In this document: positions 34,933 to 46,562 of the stretch, piece after piece
Layout of the letters: every line of letters starts with the position of its first letter
Numbering within the stretch: position 1 is the first letter of the stretch
Assembly: GCA_014905825.1 (NCBI GenBank)
Contig: JACGCN010000008.1
Span: 744,001 to 808,000, forward strand
DNA from: Lyophyllum atratum
Taxonomy: Eukaryota > Basidiomycota > Agaricomycetes > Agaricales > Lyophyllaceae
Direction of reading: 5' to 3'
DNA: 64,000 nt
The notes under the pieces: model-generated
What the model saw: the letters and a program-made list of their open reading frames with translations, nothing else
What the model was told of the DNA's origin: nothing
Database searches by the model: none
Made by a program: the position numbers and the translations under genes

Positions 34933-37224
34933 ATGTCTGAAAGAACCTATGCTAAATCATTCATGGCACCACCTCTCGATGGTTCCCTATGTATCCCAGA
35001 GTTTTATGATTGGCATTTCGCCAACAACTTCAATCACCCAGTCTTTACGTACCCTCACTCTGATGCAGATAATGACGCTAGCCGTCGTATTACCTACGGA
35101 GAATTCGTTCCAGCACTTCACAGAGCGGGGCGAATACTCGGTATCCAACTGAATATAGACTTGGAAGGGGATAGAAAAGACTATCCGGTGGTTGCGATCC
35201 TCTCAACAGCTGGTAATGGCCTCTCAAATAGTCGTGTATTGCCTTTCTGAACTTGCCTCAAAGATACGGTATCGCAATTTACCGTCCTGGTGGGATTACT
35301 TCGTCTTGGTGTCGTCGGTTTCCCGATTTCCCCGCGTTTTTCAGCACCTGTTGTCGCCCATCTCTTGCAAAAAGCCGGGGTTACCGCTATCTTTATCAAC
35401 CGCGATAATCCTCGTCTCGGTCAGCTCGCTCACGATGCCATTTCCCTGGTAGACAAAGGAAGCGGCATAGAAGCCAGCGGAACGATCCCCAAGCTACATT
35501 CCCTTCCACTGTACGATGATATGTACTGGAGAGATCTTCCGTTCGAACCCTTGCCAAAAAAGACATACGACAGATTATCACCTGCGCTGATTGTGCATTC
35601 GTCAAGTTATTCCATTTTCATTATAGACGGTGGCCCTGACTGACGTGCAACCTAGACTCTTCCTCTCAGTATCCAAAGGCAGTTCCCTGGAGTGTTCGCA
35701 TGCAAATACAACATTCGTTTATCCCTAGTGCGTATTTTCAGGTTTCCTGTGATGTTCGAACACCTTGGCTAATTCGCCTACGAAGCAAAAAGTTCCCGTG
35801 ATCTCAGAGGCGTTATCTTCAGCTGTCATAGCATCGAGCTTTTTCATACTTTAGGGTTGTTTTTCTTGTTCTGGGTGGTACGCGTTAATTTCAACCTTTA
35901 TTCCTCGATTGAGAATATTTTCCAGCCGACCTCTGGCCCGACACTGGCGACCTTCAAACCATCCTCTCCAGCTGTGAAACCTACATCAGAACTAGCGTTC
36001 TCAGGCATTCGAGCGACGAAAGCTGAGTACGCCCTAACGCACACAAGGTTTCTGGAGGTGTGCTGCGACGTACAACAATCATGCTCGTAGATTCATTGAG
36101 ACGTTCAGGAATGGTCGCAAGATCCAATCAAGGTGTCCCATTTGAAAACTCTTCGGGCTGTGGTATGTGGGCTTTAATCTTTACCACGCCTTAAGAATTC
36201 TGACTCGCTGAAACATCAGCTCTGCGGCGGAAAACCGCTGAAGCAGTCGGCAGGTGACCTCCTGGCTAACCAAGGGGTGAATATCGGTACCATGTATGGG
36301 TCGTAGGTACACTTGGTTCTTCTAGATGACGGCGGCTGATTTAGACTGGATTCAGCACGGAGAGTGGCCAAATCAGTGCGATGCCTCCTGGTCAGGCTCT
36401 GGCAGTATTTTAAGGTTTGCGAGAATTTCATACTAAATTGATGGCAGGCTGTCAGGGACGAGACTGGGAGTATTTTGAACTAAATCCACAATGCGCGGTG
36501 CGGTTTCTGGACCAGGGAAATGGTTCATTCCACGCCATCGTACTGGTCTGTACTCCGACTCATAATAACAGTTCTCCATGTTCACAATTGCGTGCAGGCT
36601 ACAGAGGTCCAGGCTCCGGCCATATTCAACATGCAGTACATGGAAGAATGTGCCTCAGCTACAGGCGATGTGCTCGTCCCGCATCCGACGAAGAGGGATC
36701 ACTGGAGAGTCCTAGGTAAACATACGAAACATACTTTGGTTCTTTGTCTGATATCCTCATGGAGGCCGCATCGATGATCAGATAATGCTCTGTACGGGAG
36801 AAGTTGTAAGGCTTTACATGTCCATTGGCCATAACTCCTAGCGCTCATTCTCCACTAGATCAACCCTGTTCACTTAGGTACACCGGCCAACATAACTAGT
36901 AGACGTCCACGCTAAATATACTGTTGCAGAGAATATACTTTGTGGCAGTCAATATGTCACCGCGGCGGTGATATTCGGACGGTCCCGTGTTTGCCTGGGC
37001 GTCCTGATAGAACTGAACAAACCTCTAGAAGTTACCGACGCCAGCGCAGTCGAGACAGCCAGAAATCTTGTATGGTCAGTATACGACCTTTCAAGCGATG
37101 TAATATAACTGAATTATCCCATCACAATAGGCCGAGCATACAACTATTGAACTCTGCTTCACCTCCGTACTGCCGTATCTCGAGAGAGGTTTTACTCACC
37201 ACTGTAGCCGCAGCAACCACCTAA
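34933..37224 (+). pseudogene. Stand-alone adenylation (A) domain of an NRPS-like/carboxylate reductase gene, truncated
   Basis: The opening exon 34933-35212 (MSERTYAKSFMAPPLDGSL) splices in phase over 35213-35263 into DTVSQFTVLVGLLRLGVVGF, then FPISPRFSAPVVAHLLQKAG, as in basidiomycete adenylate-forming reductases. Later exons read DLRGVIFSCHSIELFHTLG, ATKAEYALTHTRFLE, EWSQDPIKVSHLKTLRAV, NQGVNIGTMYGS (A5-like), DWEYFELNPQC, RDDQIMLCTGE (A7/A8 region) and AVIFGRSRVCLGVLIELN. The frame ends after ISREVLLTT at 37224. No A10 lysine motif, carrier domain or reductase domain follows. The phosphate-binding A3 motif is damaged: HSS is followed by a shift, and only YPKAVPWS reappears at 35672. Intact family members activate a carboxylic acid as an acyl-adenylate. 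The losses suggest a recently inactivated gene; a truncated functional protein is less likely. Confidence 0.75.
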
Positions 37225-38006
37225 CACCTGCTTTCCCTAGATGATTATCTTCGTACAGATTGGCAAACCACTGGCGTACAATCCCAAAGGATCCCCGAAG
37301 AGGCCTGCTATATTGCTGCAGTATCAACATGAAATCGACAACTGTTACAAGGATACCGAAGACCTGTTGCTGACAGACACCGCAGTGACAAATAATCACG
37401 ACACGTGCAACACTATCTGCATGTCTTATGAAGGGCAGTTCGTACGTACCACTGAGAAAATGACGTCTCAATAATTGACAATCCATGCGATACTTCTCGC
37501 AGTGCAACGATCGCATGCCTACCTCGCGCGCTCGGGAACTGCTTACCAGAGGCAAGCTGGTACTGAAAGCGATACTTCTCTCTTTCACCGCACGGTGGGA
37601 TTTGTAGTTCTGGATGATCTGCAATGGCGCCGCCTCGGAATCGCTTCGCAGTATGGGTGTAACAACTGTATGGATCTCCAATGCCGTAGCAGCATCTTTA
37701 CAAGTGCCGCGCGTACGTATCCGATTGTAGTCCGCTGATTGGAGTTGCTACATCTGGGCCTGTGAATTGTAGTTGAGACCAACTGAAATCTCAACGGTCC
37801 AGTCAAAAGCTTCAGACTGAGCTAGAAAGATACCTGGTTTGAAGCCAAAAATAAACGACCAACGCTCAATCAAAATGATGAGATACGAAATATAATCAAC
37901 ACGGAAGGTGTGGCTCCACTGATCGATGCAAGCCGGAATAAGAAATGGAATACTTAGGATGCAATTGTGATGCAATCGTGATAATGTAACGTGAGGCTAT
38001 GTTTTC
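37225..38006. other. Intergenic DNA, no recognised gene
   Basis: Only short unsupported frames. This may hold the lost 3' part of the adenylation gene, but I could not find any carrier or reductase motif. Confidence 0.4.
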
Positions 38007-38700
38007 AAACTTGATCCAGTCTATCGCAAAGCGTTCAAACCGTCACAATCAGAAGCCGGCGTTCATTGTGTAGACCTGTGAGACTCTGTCCTGGTCTCTC
38101 AGCATTCTATATGTAACTTCATCAAACTTGATGCAGTCTACAAACCGTGACCGTTCGAGTCGTCATATTTAGAACGCGGCGTTCACTGTGTAAACCTGTG
38201 AGATGTTGATGGTTCTCAGCATTCTATATGCATGGCGGATTACCTCAGGAGATGACCAGTATGTAGGTGTAGTTGTGCCGTAAACTCCCGTGGGTCCAGT
38301 GTAAACCTGTGAGACGTTGATGGTCTCTCAGCCTTCTATATGTATGGCGGATTCCTAGAAGATGACCATCATGGAGGCGGCGTTCACTGTGTAAACCTGT
38401 GAGATATTGATGGTCTTTCAGCATTCTATATGCATGGCGGATTACCTCAGGAGATGACCAGTATGTAGGTGTAGTTGTGCCGTAAACTATCGTGGGTCCA
38501 GTGTAAACCTGTGAGACGTTGATGGTCTCTCAGCCTTCTATATGTATGGCGGATTCCTAGAAGATCACCATCATGGAGGCGGCGTTCACTGTGTAAACCT
38601 GGGAGATATTGATGGTCTTTCAGCATTCTATATGCATGGCGGATTATCAAAGGAGATGACCAGTGTGTAGGTGTAGTTGTTGCCGTAAACTCCCGTGGGT
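38007..38700 (+). repeat. Minisatellite with 201-bp higher-order period
   Basis: The phrase gttcactgtgtaaacct begins at 38181, 38382 and 38583, exactly 201 bp apart, with 2.6 nearly identical units. Each unit holds two related halves of about 100 bp, both carrying gtgtaaacctgtgaga and cattctatatg/ccttctatatg phrases. A more divergent, shorter-period part precedes it from about 38007, where the phrase aacttgat(c/g)cagtcta recurs about 115 bp apart. There are no unique spacers, so it is not a CRISPR-like array. The period is a multiple of three, so a repetitive minus-strand frame stays open by default. Confidence 0.9.
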
Positions 38701-39104
38701 CCCGGATTTACACAGTTGCAAGAGCGGTTTGTTAGCCCATCACTGTCATGCTAGCAAGTGCACAGCGTGAAGTTCTGGAATCCGAGCATGTGGCGCTTCC
38801 CCGGTTCGGAGCCGTGCAACAACATAACTGTCATAACTTACACTAAACAACAAACAACAAAAGTTCCTTACGACTCGTACGAGCAGTCCCAAGATTGGGG
38901 TGAAAGTGAATAATAAGAAGTTGAATGTCAAGCAGGAGCGAGGTAGCTGCCTTTGCCTTCCTCTGCTTCTGTGATGTTATCTAGGTCGTGGTGCTGTCCA
39001 GGGGCTTGTTCTCCCTTCCATGTGACGACTGCCTGGTGCTAAGTACAGCCGTCGGAGTTACTTAGAGAAGAGACTGTATACGAGTTTGCACGAGCACTCA
39101 CAAC
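38701..39104. other. Intergenic DNA, no recognised gene
   Basis: Nothing recognised between the minisatellite and the presumed 3' end of the membrane protein gene on the minus strand. Confidence 0.35.
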
Positions 39105-41059
39105 GTGTATGCCATCGGACTGAGGCGCTCTGCCCCGAAGGTTCTCCAATGGAAAACTCGTATGGTCAGTACTGAGCTTGTCGCGCAAGGCTCCCCTTGT
39201 GGTCAACCTGATGCAACGAATATTAATGACATCAATCTAACCATCCAAAACCCTATCCCTTACATGCTGACGACCGAGAGGACATAAACTGTAATGCATT
39301 GCTTTAGGTGTATGATCACGGCAAAGAATTAAATAGCTCACGTTGTGAGCTCGGCAGTAGGAAGATCATGCTCGAGAGTCATCAGCTATAGGTACTCTGA
39401 TAACATTCGCAGCTGCACTCACAAGACAAACGTGTCAGGAATTGCGACAAACTAACAGAATGTATGTGGCATGAGCACGTTGTCCAGCTTGGCAATGGGT
39501 ACAAGCCCGTACCAAGATCAAGTTCATCACCGCTGCAAGGCTAGAGACGCAGCTTAGGTCATGATAGCAACGGTAGAAGCTCTTTCACTGACCTTGTGGC
39601 GACACCTCGGTTGATAGCATACACGATGAGCTTGTGGACAATGCCATCCGTTCTAAGGAGATAAGAGGTACAGATTAGTACGCGAGAACGTAGAGAGCCG
39701 GAGACCTCCCACCTTTTGATACCGGATCGCGACGAATTGAGGAGCCAACAAAGCATACTGGTGATCACAACGTCGCATGCTGCGGTACTCCCAGCTTGGG
39801 TGGATGTGATTTTCTACTTATCGGAATCAGTTATTCGCTTAGCACCGGTCGGGAATTGCAGAATGTATGCACCGCAGTAGATTCAAGAAGAGTGAACTTG
39901 TGTTTGCGAACGCTGCCCAAAATATTATCTCCAATCAGTCAGCCAGTTGTTGGGATTTAGACAACTCACACGAGGACTGTTTGAGCTGCACTCTGAATGA
40001 GGCACGAGAAGATGAGGGATTACAACACAGACACTCACTGATTCCGAATACTGAGATCCAGTCATCTTGATTAACCCCCTATTTTCGAATGGACAAGAAT
40101 TTCGAAATAGCTCACCGACCTGCAGACACGCCAGGAGTACCTGGACGTATATATCTTAGGATGATATAATTCTGATGGTACAGTAAAGCGGCTTACCACA
40201 GGGACGGTGCATAACAATTTCTTTCCTTCGCTTGCGACTACAGGACCCCGGTAATTAGATGCAGGCTAGATCAGAGGTGAATGAGCGACATACAAACCCA
40301 AATGCGGCTAGCAAAAAACCTGAGGGACGCAGAGTTAAGTCACGGCTGTCATTCCACCAACGACGACTCACAGTTGGGCCGTGAATGCCGTTGAGTACTG
40401 TGCCACGAATGAGCGAGGTGTATCCAGTTGCCAGAAGGGGACGTACGGTTGCAAGCAACATTGTCTTCATGCCGTCCGCATCATTATTATCGTTCAAAGG
40501 AGCAAATAGTCGGGACGTACTGAAGCGGAGCTGTAAGAGCTAGTTAGCAGAAGAACCGAGAGTGTTGGGACATGGAGACCTACAAGGGTATTTCATCGAG
40601 AAATTCAGGGTGAGCAAACCAGGTAACGAAGTCCAGATAGATTTGGTGGCTCAAAAAAGTCATCTGAACTGTTGCGAGAGAGCTTGACTAAGTTCAGCAC
40701 CTGCACGCACGGATTTGAACCGTCATGGCCACGTACAAGAGGATGGCAACCTAAAAAATCCTAAAGTTTTAGCGCTCGAGGCTGAGTCGTATGATCAACT
40801 TACCGTGGCCTTGGTAAGAGAGCTGTCCTTCTTGCTATGTGAGTGAAAGTACTGCATCACCATTAGCTATGAGATGTACAAATCAATGGAGTTCATTGGC
40901 GAAATTTCGAATCTTTACCAGTCCTATGCCATATAATCTGTCCAGGACGTTAGTGGAGACAGATCATGGATTATTACGAGGCATTTACACTGCGTTGAAC
41001 ATGTAGGAAATCATTTGGCAGCCCCATGTCTGGGTAAATGTAGGCGGTGAGCGGGGCAT
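39105..41059 (-). CDS. DUF6534-like membrane protein, second gene (tentative model)
   Basis: From ATG at 41059 the first exons splice in phase to WGCQMISYMFNAVLYGIGL, then LMVMQYFHSHSKKDSSLTKAT, VAILLYVAMTVQIL and QMTFLSHQIYLDFVTWFAHP. This is the pattern of the first helices in the DUF6533/DUF6534 group of mushroom membrane proteins. Near the other end, TSMLCWLLNSSRSGIK, TDGIVHKLIVYAINRGVATS and LAAVMNLIL match the fifth to seventh helices. The central exons and the stop were not resolved, so the 3' boundary is approximate and partial decay is possible. It is a paralogue in family, not a close copy, of the gene at 20467-22408. Function is unknown. It sits beside the MFS exporter, from which it diverges. 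Confidence 0.5.
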
Positions 41060-41951
41060 GCTGATGTCACGGGTATGGTGTGCTCTCGATGTCTTGAAGT
41101 TAGCGATGCGTGGCACACAGTCGATTGCGTACTAAGGACGTTGAATTCGGCCACGCTATAAAAGAGGGATCAGATTGACCCATGATATCTTGAACATATC
41201 CGCCTGAAGAACAGTAGATGTGACATCGCCACTTGTCCGCACATGCTGTCAAACTTCGCGATCGGGCAGGGTCGGACTTTCAATGCCATATCCGACCCGA
41301 AGCGCTGGCGGCTGTGTCCATCAAAACAGCTTGCATCGGACGTCCAAGTCGAGGCTTCGATCTCTTGTTTACATTCATCGTCATCTAGCTTGTCCGTCGA
41401 TCCCGGTTTCTCTTCACTATCTGTCATCAGGACAGTTTGGGGTGGTTGACTAACTGCATCAGTTCTGAAGGCATCTAGAACACCTTCTATCCGTACGTGT
41501 TACTCAATAGCAGAGCAGTTTTGGTGCTTGCAAAACCTGCGAATGTGGGGCTTTCTGCGATTCCTATTCGGAGCCCGTGAGCCAATCATGTCGGGGGAGC
41601 CCCGCGTTGGACTGATTCTTTCACAAAACTTCTGCTCTCATATCCAAGTCTGACCAACTTTTCCGGACCTTTACATATTCTCAGACTCTAGTGATGAGTC
41701 CCTGATCAGCCTGTGCTCCTCAGAAGCCCGTTGCCCACAGCCCGGTTCGTTTCTTGATTCAACAAAGTTGGATGGCAACATACACCTTCACACGCTTGTG
41801 GGCCGGCGTCTGGTATGTAGTAAACACGCCGAATCCAGGTGTTCCGACCAGAAATAGCCTCCACATCAGGCAACTTGGGCATGGAAGCCACACATGGATG
41901 TCACATATACTTGGGCTTCAAAGCTTCAGGTTTCCTCCTCTACCCAAAGTC
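41060..41951. other. Intergenic region between divergent membrane protein and MFS genes
   Basis: Promoter space for two divergent genes. Open frames at 41170-41450 overlap antisense and lack motifs. No supported gene. Confidence 0.35.
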
Positions 41952-43950
41952 ATGCCCCCCGATTCTACTGTTCCCTCCCCCATGGCCTCGCAGGAACGCG
42001 GTATAGATGACCCATCTGGCTACAATGGGCTGTCCAAGCTCCCTGGCGTACGCAAAGTGGTCCTTCTGGTCTTCCTCTGCATCGCTCAATTCCTTGATAC
42101 GTTCGCCAATTCTGCCCTCTTTGCTGCGATACCCCCCATCTCGGTGGAGCTTGGCATCTCAAATGCCGATTCCGTATGGTTGATTAGTGGTTACCAGCTC
42201 ACCTTTGCTTCACTTTTGCTCATCGTGAGGACTGAACATTACTTCTTCTTCATGTCTTCACTTACGCCACATTTCAGAGTGGACGTCTGAGTGACTTGTA
42301 CAACCCCAGTATGTTCTGTACATTCGTGAGGGGTATTGACTGGCTTATCGAGTCTTCCAGAGTTTGTATTTTTGTCGGGAGCTGCAGCTATATCTGTCTT
42401 TTCACTAGCTGCTGGATTCGTACGTACGCAAGTGCCTCTCATCGTTTTAAGGGCTTTGATGGGTGTCGGTGAGTATGCATCGGTTATGTTACATCCCCCG
42501 CGTCATCTGAAGAGTGACTAGGCGCCTCGTTGACCGTTCCCTCTGCTCTCTATTTGATCATACATCTCTTTCCGGACCCAGGTCAGCAATCCAAAGCGGT
42601 TGCTGCTTTTGCAGCCAGTGCTGCCATCGGTAACGGTAAGCCTTTTATAAACGAACAGCATCTGGCTCTGAACTTCTGGGTGCAGTCATCGGATTGATCA
42701 TCGGCGCGCTGATCGTGAGTTACTCCTCGTGGCCTTGGGTGTTCTACACCTTTGCCATCCTGGGTGCCGTCTTGGTCGTTATGGTAATGATCTTATCTCC
42801 TTCACCTCGACGTGCACACGTGTCTGCTCTCGAAAAGGCCAGGCGTTTCAAACGTCTTGACCTTACTGGAGTCTTTTTGTTGACTTGTACGTCGTTGCAT
42901 CGTCTCTGTGACAATCACCTCAATGAACCGCTTACAGCTGGGCTGGTCCTCTTCATCTTCGGCGTTACGACAGGATCAGTTAACGGATGGAACACCGCGC
43001 GTTGCTTAGCTCCGCTGATAATCTCACTATTCCTGATTGCGGGATTCTTCCTCTGGGAGGCGCGTCTTCCGGAAGATATGGCCGCTATGTAAGTGCGACT
43101 GTTCTCTTCGGTAACACATCTTGCTCAGCCGTCTGCACTCAGACCACCAAGCCTTTGGGCGTATACCAACTTCGGCATCCTTGTTGCCTCTGCCACCTTA
43201 CCGTTCATGTGGTGGGGTACTGTCCAACTCTTGTTCTCCTGGATCTGGCAGAATGTGTACGGTTGGACGCCTATCATCGCCGCTGTTCATTTGTGAGTAA
43301 GATTACATTTACCCTCGCCTGCGGCTTCTAATTATTCCTCTCTTTCTTCCAAGTCTGCCTTTAGGACTGTTGGGATTCCCTGTCACCGGAATGGCGAGTG
43401 CTCTACAGCAGAAATTCCCATTGAAATGGGTTATCGTTGGTGGACAAGTGATCGCCATGGCTGGAACCCTTCTCCTCCCATTCGCCGATTCACCTGGCCA
43501 CTACTGGCGATTTGCCTTCCCTGGCTTTTGCCTTGGCACATCCGGAATTACTATTGCGTTTGCTACCGTAAAGTATGTCTGTGATCCTGCCCATCGCTTA
43601 AGGTCTACTAAATCCCATGCCTTAGTATTGCGATCTTCACTGTTACCCCTCCGGAGAAGGCAGGGGTTGTCGGCTCTATCTTTAATTGTTTCTTACAGTT
43701 GGGCTGTGCCGCGGGGACCGCCATCATTACCTCGATCCAAACTAGTGTTGATGACAGCCACGGAGGGCCCACAGTTTGGAACGGGAGAGCAGCAGGCCTC
43801 TGGTTCCTCTTTGCACTCCTTACTATCGAAACTGCCTGCATCGTAATCTTCATGCACAACACTGTTCCCCCCACGAAGCACATGGTACCAGTGAAGGAGG
43901 TGGAGGGAGAAAAGGTGTCCGAATCACCTAGCGGGGGCGAGGATGACTAG
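41952..43950 (+). CDS. Major facilitator superfamily exporter (14-helix DHA2-like)
   Basis: Nine exons (41952-42224, 42278-42308, 42361-42468, 42522-42635, 42686-42886, 42938-43088, 43143-43292, 43354-43572, 43626-43950) give 523 residues. The first helix is LVFLCIAQFLDTFANSALF, followed by WLISGYQLTFASLLLI and the motif A region SGRLSDLYN. LRALMGVGASLTVPSA is motif C-like, as in drug/H+ antiporters. The late segment EKAGVVGSIFNCFLQLG and an acidic tail ending SGGEDD complete the family pattern. The length and number of hydrophobic segments fit a 14-helix proton-coupled exporter in the plasma membrane. Its place at the end of a run of biosynthetic-type genes suggests it exports their product, by inference. 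A fragment of a paralogue of its last exon lies at 63465-63620. Confidence 0.93.
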
Positions 43951-44637
43951 TCGTACATTCTATGACCATCCGATCAGTTTTCTTTGTTTAGGCTTTGACT
44001 AATTTCTCTTAGATATGCTAAGACACGCTCTGCACTAGTACCGTGCATGTAGCGAAAGAAGACAAAGCAGGGAGCTCCGGTTACGGTTGGGATTTGGATA
44101 TTATAGACATGCCCCTGGTTGTTCAATTTTCATGCTGAAGTTGACAATTACGCACGCATGCTCTATTATTATAGGAAAACTTTTCGGGGCCGAAGTGATG
44201 GTCGCCAGTGGTGGTCGTGGCAGTTAAGGACTTTAATGTGTGGCGTACAGGGGACTGATGTCAGGCTCCCACCGGGTCTTACTCATGTTGTAAATAATTT
44301 CGAGCCGCTCTCCTGTCCTGACTAGATTCTCGTTGTGTCCATACACTTCCCGCCGCTTTCAAGAGGCCCATGTGACGGTTGCTACAAATGATGAGTTAAG
44401 TCTAGAGGCGTTTTTTCTTCTCAACCTTCGATTGGCTATTTTAGCAGGTGTCGTACACAGGAAGCTATTGACTATAAAGTTCGTCACATCCGCCTCGCTA
44501 CCATCGCACCCCTACAAAAGGGGTACAGCAAAGCGAATTATAATATACACTAAAAACATCTGTAACCGGATTAGCAAAAGCGGTTTCTCTCATGATGAAC
44601 ATGCTGACCATTCTTTCAAATTCGGGCGGGCACCTTG
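43951..44637. other. Convergent intergenic region, no recognised gene
   Basis: This lies between the 3' ends of the MFS gene (plus) and the MADS-box gene (minus). No supported coding sequence. Confidence 0.45.
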
Positions 44638-46562
44638 TCACCCTGGAGCTGCACCGTTGGACGTCGCTCCAGACAAGAAGTCAAGCCAATCAGCGCCGTT
44701 GCCTCCACCGCCGCCTGGGCCACCACTGCCGTTACCGTTACCGTTTCCATTCCCAGCACTACCAGCCGATCCCGCGGATGCTCCGTCCCTTTCGTGTTCC
44801 CCGCCCAGCTCGCTGCTGCTCTGCGAACCAGGTTTCGAAGACGGATCACCGCCACCGCCTGGACCAGATGTGGTGGCAGGCGGCACATGTACCGGCCAGT
44901 CCAGCCCAAAGGCCCCCGGCCCACCTCCGCCGACAGCAGATGTCGTGTTACGGCGGGGCATGCCTGTACGCGCTTGCTGTTCTGCATCTAAGAACGCGGC
45001 GAATAGATCACCGCTGGAGCCTGGCCCGGCCCCTCCACCTCCACCCCCTCCCCCGCCACCTCCTCCGCCACCACCACCTCCAGGGCCACCATCGCCTCCA
45101 TAGGCATAGACATTGCGTTGGGGAAGAACGCCGCTGCTACTGCTGCTGGCGCTCCGGGCACGAGCAGAGGACGTGAAATCGGCTTGAGACTGTAATGGGA
45201 TGAAGTTGGGCGGAGGTGGGGTGGCGCCGCCCTGGCCGTAGCCTCCTGGGCCAGACGAAGGGAAGAAGGGCGTATATTGAGGGTGTTGACGATGATGCTG
45301 GTGAGAGGCGGAATTGGTCGTGTGCGGGTGGGGATGTGCAGATTGGGGGTTGTGGTGTGGTATGTATGAGGAGACTGCAAAGTTCCGTCCAAGGGCATCC
45401 GTTGTGTGAAGGTCACGGTACCGCCCGCTGCGGCTGCCGCTGACAGGACTGCCAGAGCTGGGCATAGCGTCGTCTGAGGAGGAGCGGGAGTGTGCGAGCC
45501 CGGAGCCCGCCGCTAGGCCAAGGCGTGGCTTCTTGTTACTTTGATGATGATGCATGGGCCCAAGGCGGTCGCTCGACATGGGGTGCTGGTGTTGCTGGTG
45601 CTGTATGGACATGGACTGGGGCAGTTGACGTGGAGCATGTTGGGGGTGCGACAGCGACATCCGAGCAGGCGCATAATCTAGCTGGATTGTAAAACTGATT
45701 AGTTCATGGAACACGATGAAGAAGACAGGACTCACATCGGTGTTCATAAGATCATTAGCGTTGGTCTGCTTCAATTGACCATCGCCCCTGCGCTTCGTAC
45801 CCCGAATAGGAGGGAGAACATCGTCGACGTCTTCCTCAACATCATCTTCTTCGGCGTCCTCAACGTCGTCGACCTTCGTCCCTGAGGCATTACCGGAGAA
45901 GTCGGAGGGCCCACGTGTGTCCTTTTCACCATCGTGCTGGCAAGGAATATGTGTTAGTTACAAAATCAACGATCAGCTTTATAGAGCATACATGAAGGTG
46001 TCGCTGGATGATGTCGTGGATATCAGAGGAACCATATTGGTAGAGCTTCAGATGATGGCCTGGCCTCTCTTCTGTTGAGATAAAAATAGAACAAAGGTCA
46101 GGGAGGAGCACATGTCGGGAGGACTTGGCACTGGCATCATAAGGGAGAGGGAAGGGCCTACCAAAGACAATGACCGCTACGTCGACAGAACAGAGCACAC
46201 CGAGCTCATATGCCTTTTTGAAGAGCCCATTCTTGCGCTGAAGGGTTGAAATATAATTATAAACAGTCAGGACGAGTGCCAAGACATTGCAGTCAAAAAT
46301 AGCAAAAAACTTGAGTTAAACCAGGCGAGACGGACCTTTAAAAAGGTGACCGAGCGATTGCGCTCGTGCTAAGTATAAGAGGTTTCAGCAAGCGAAGAGC
46401 TTCAAAACGGTCAAAAGAGGGGTATTATTGGCCACTGGGCGCCGTGAAAAAACGGGACTACCTCAGAAAGTGACTCGGGGATAGCTGGCAGGTGGCTGAT
46501 AACGAAGATATGAGTAGGAAACTTACAGTAATGGGCTGTATTTCAATCTTTCTTCTGCCCAT
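44638..46562 (-). CDS. MADS-box transcription factor (MEF2/Rlm1 type)
   Basis: Six exons (46527-46562, 46336-46368, 46162-46237, 45992-46071, 45736-45936, 44638-45681) encode 489 residues. The MADS domain is split over four exons: MGRRKIEIQPIT, then HERNRSVTFLK, then RKNGLFKKAYELGVLCSVDV and AVIVF, then EERPGHHLKLYQYGS. The Lys-Lys-Asn-Gly-Leu-Phe-Lys-Lys pattern with Glu-Leu-Gly-Val-Leu identifies the type II (MEF2-like) class, as in fungal Rlm1, a nuclear factor downstream of the cell-wall integrity MAP kinase pathway in yeasts. An acidic stretch (residues about 95-120) and a long Ser/His/Gln/Gly-rich tail follow, with a run of about 20 glycines encoded at 45028-45087. The start is fixed by the conserved MGRRKI. 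Orthology to Rlm1 is likely, not proven. Confidence 0.93.

Noticed and set aside
38447..38650. A repetitive minus-strand frame in the minisatellite as a gene
   Set aside because: The 201-bp period is a multiple of three, so any open phase stays open; there is no start context or domain.
38181..38700. The repeat array as a CRISPR
   Set aside because: Units abut directly without unique spacers, periods are 201 bp, and the genome is eukaryotic.
40700..40740. A tRNA-like T-loop phrase (GGTTCAAATCC on the minus strand)
   Set aside because: It has no acceptor-stem pairing or anticodon arm around it, and it falls inside an exon of the DUF6534-like gene (AMTVQI segment).
44333..45103. A plus-strand frame ending in polyproline
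   Set aside because: Antisense shadow of the glycine tract of the MADS-box gene.
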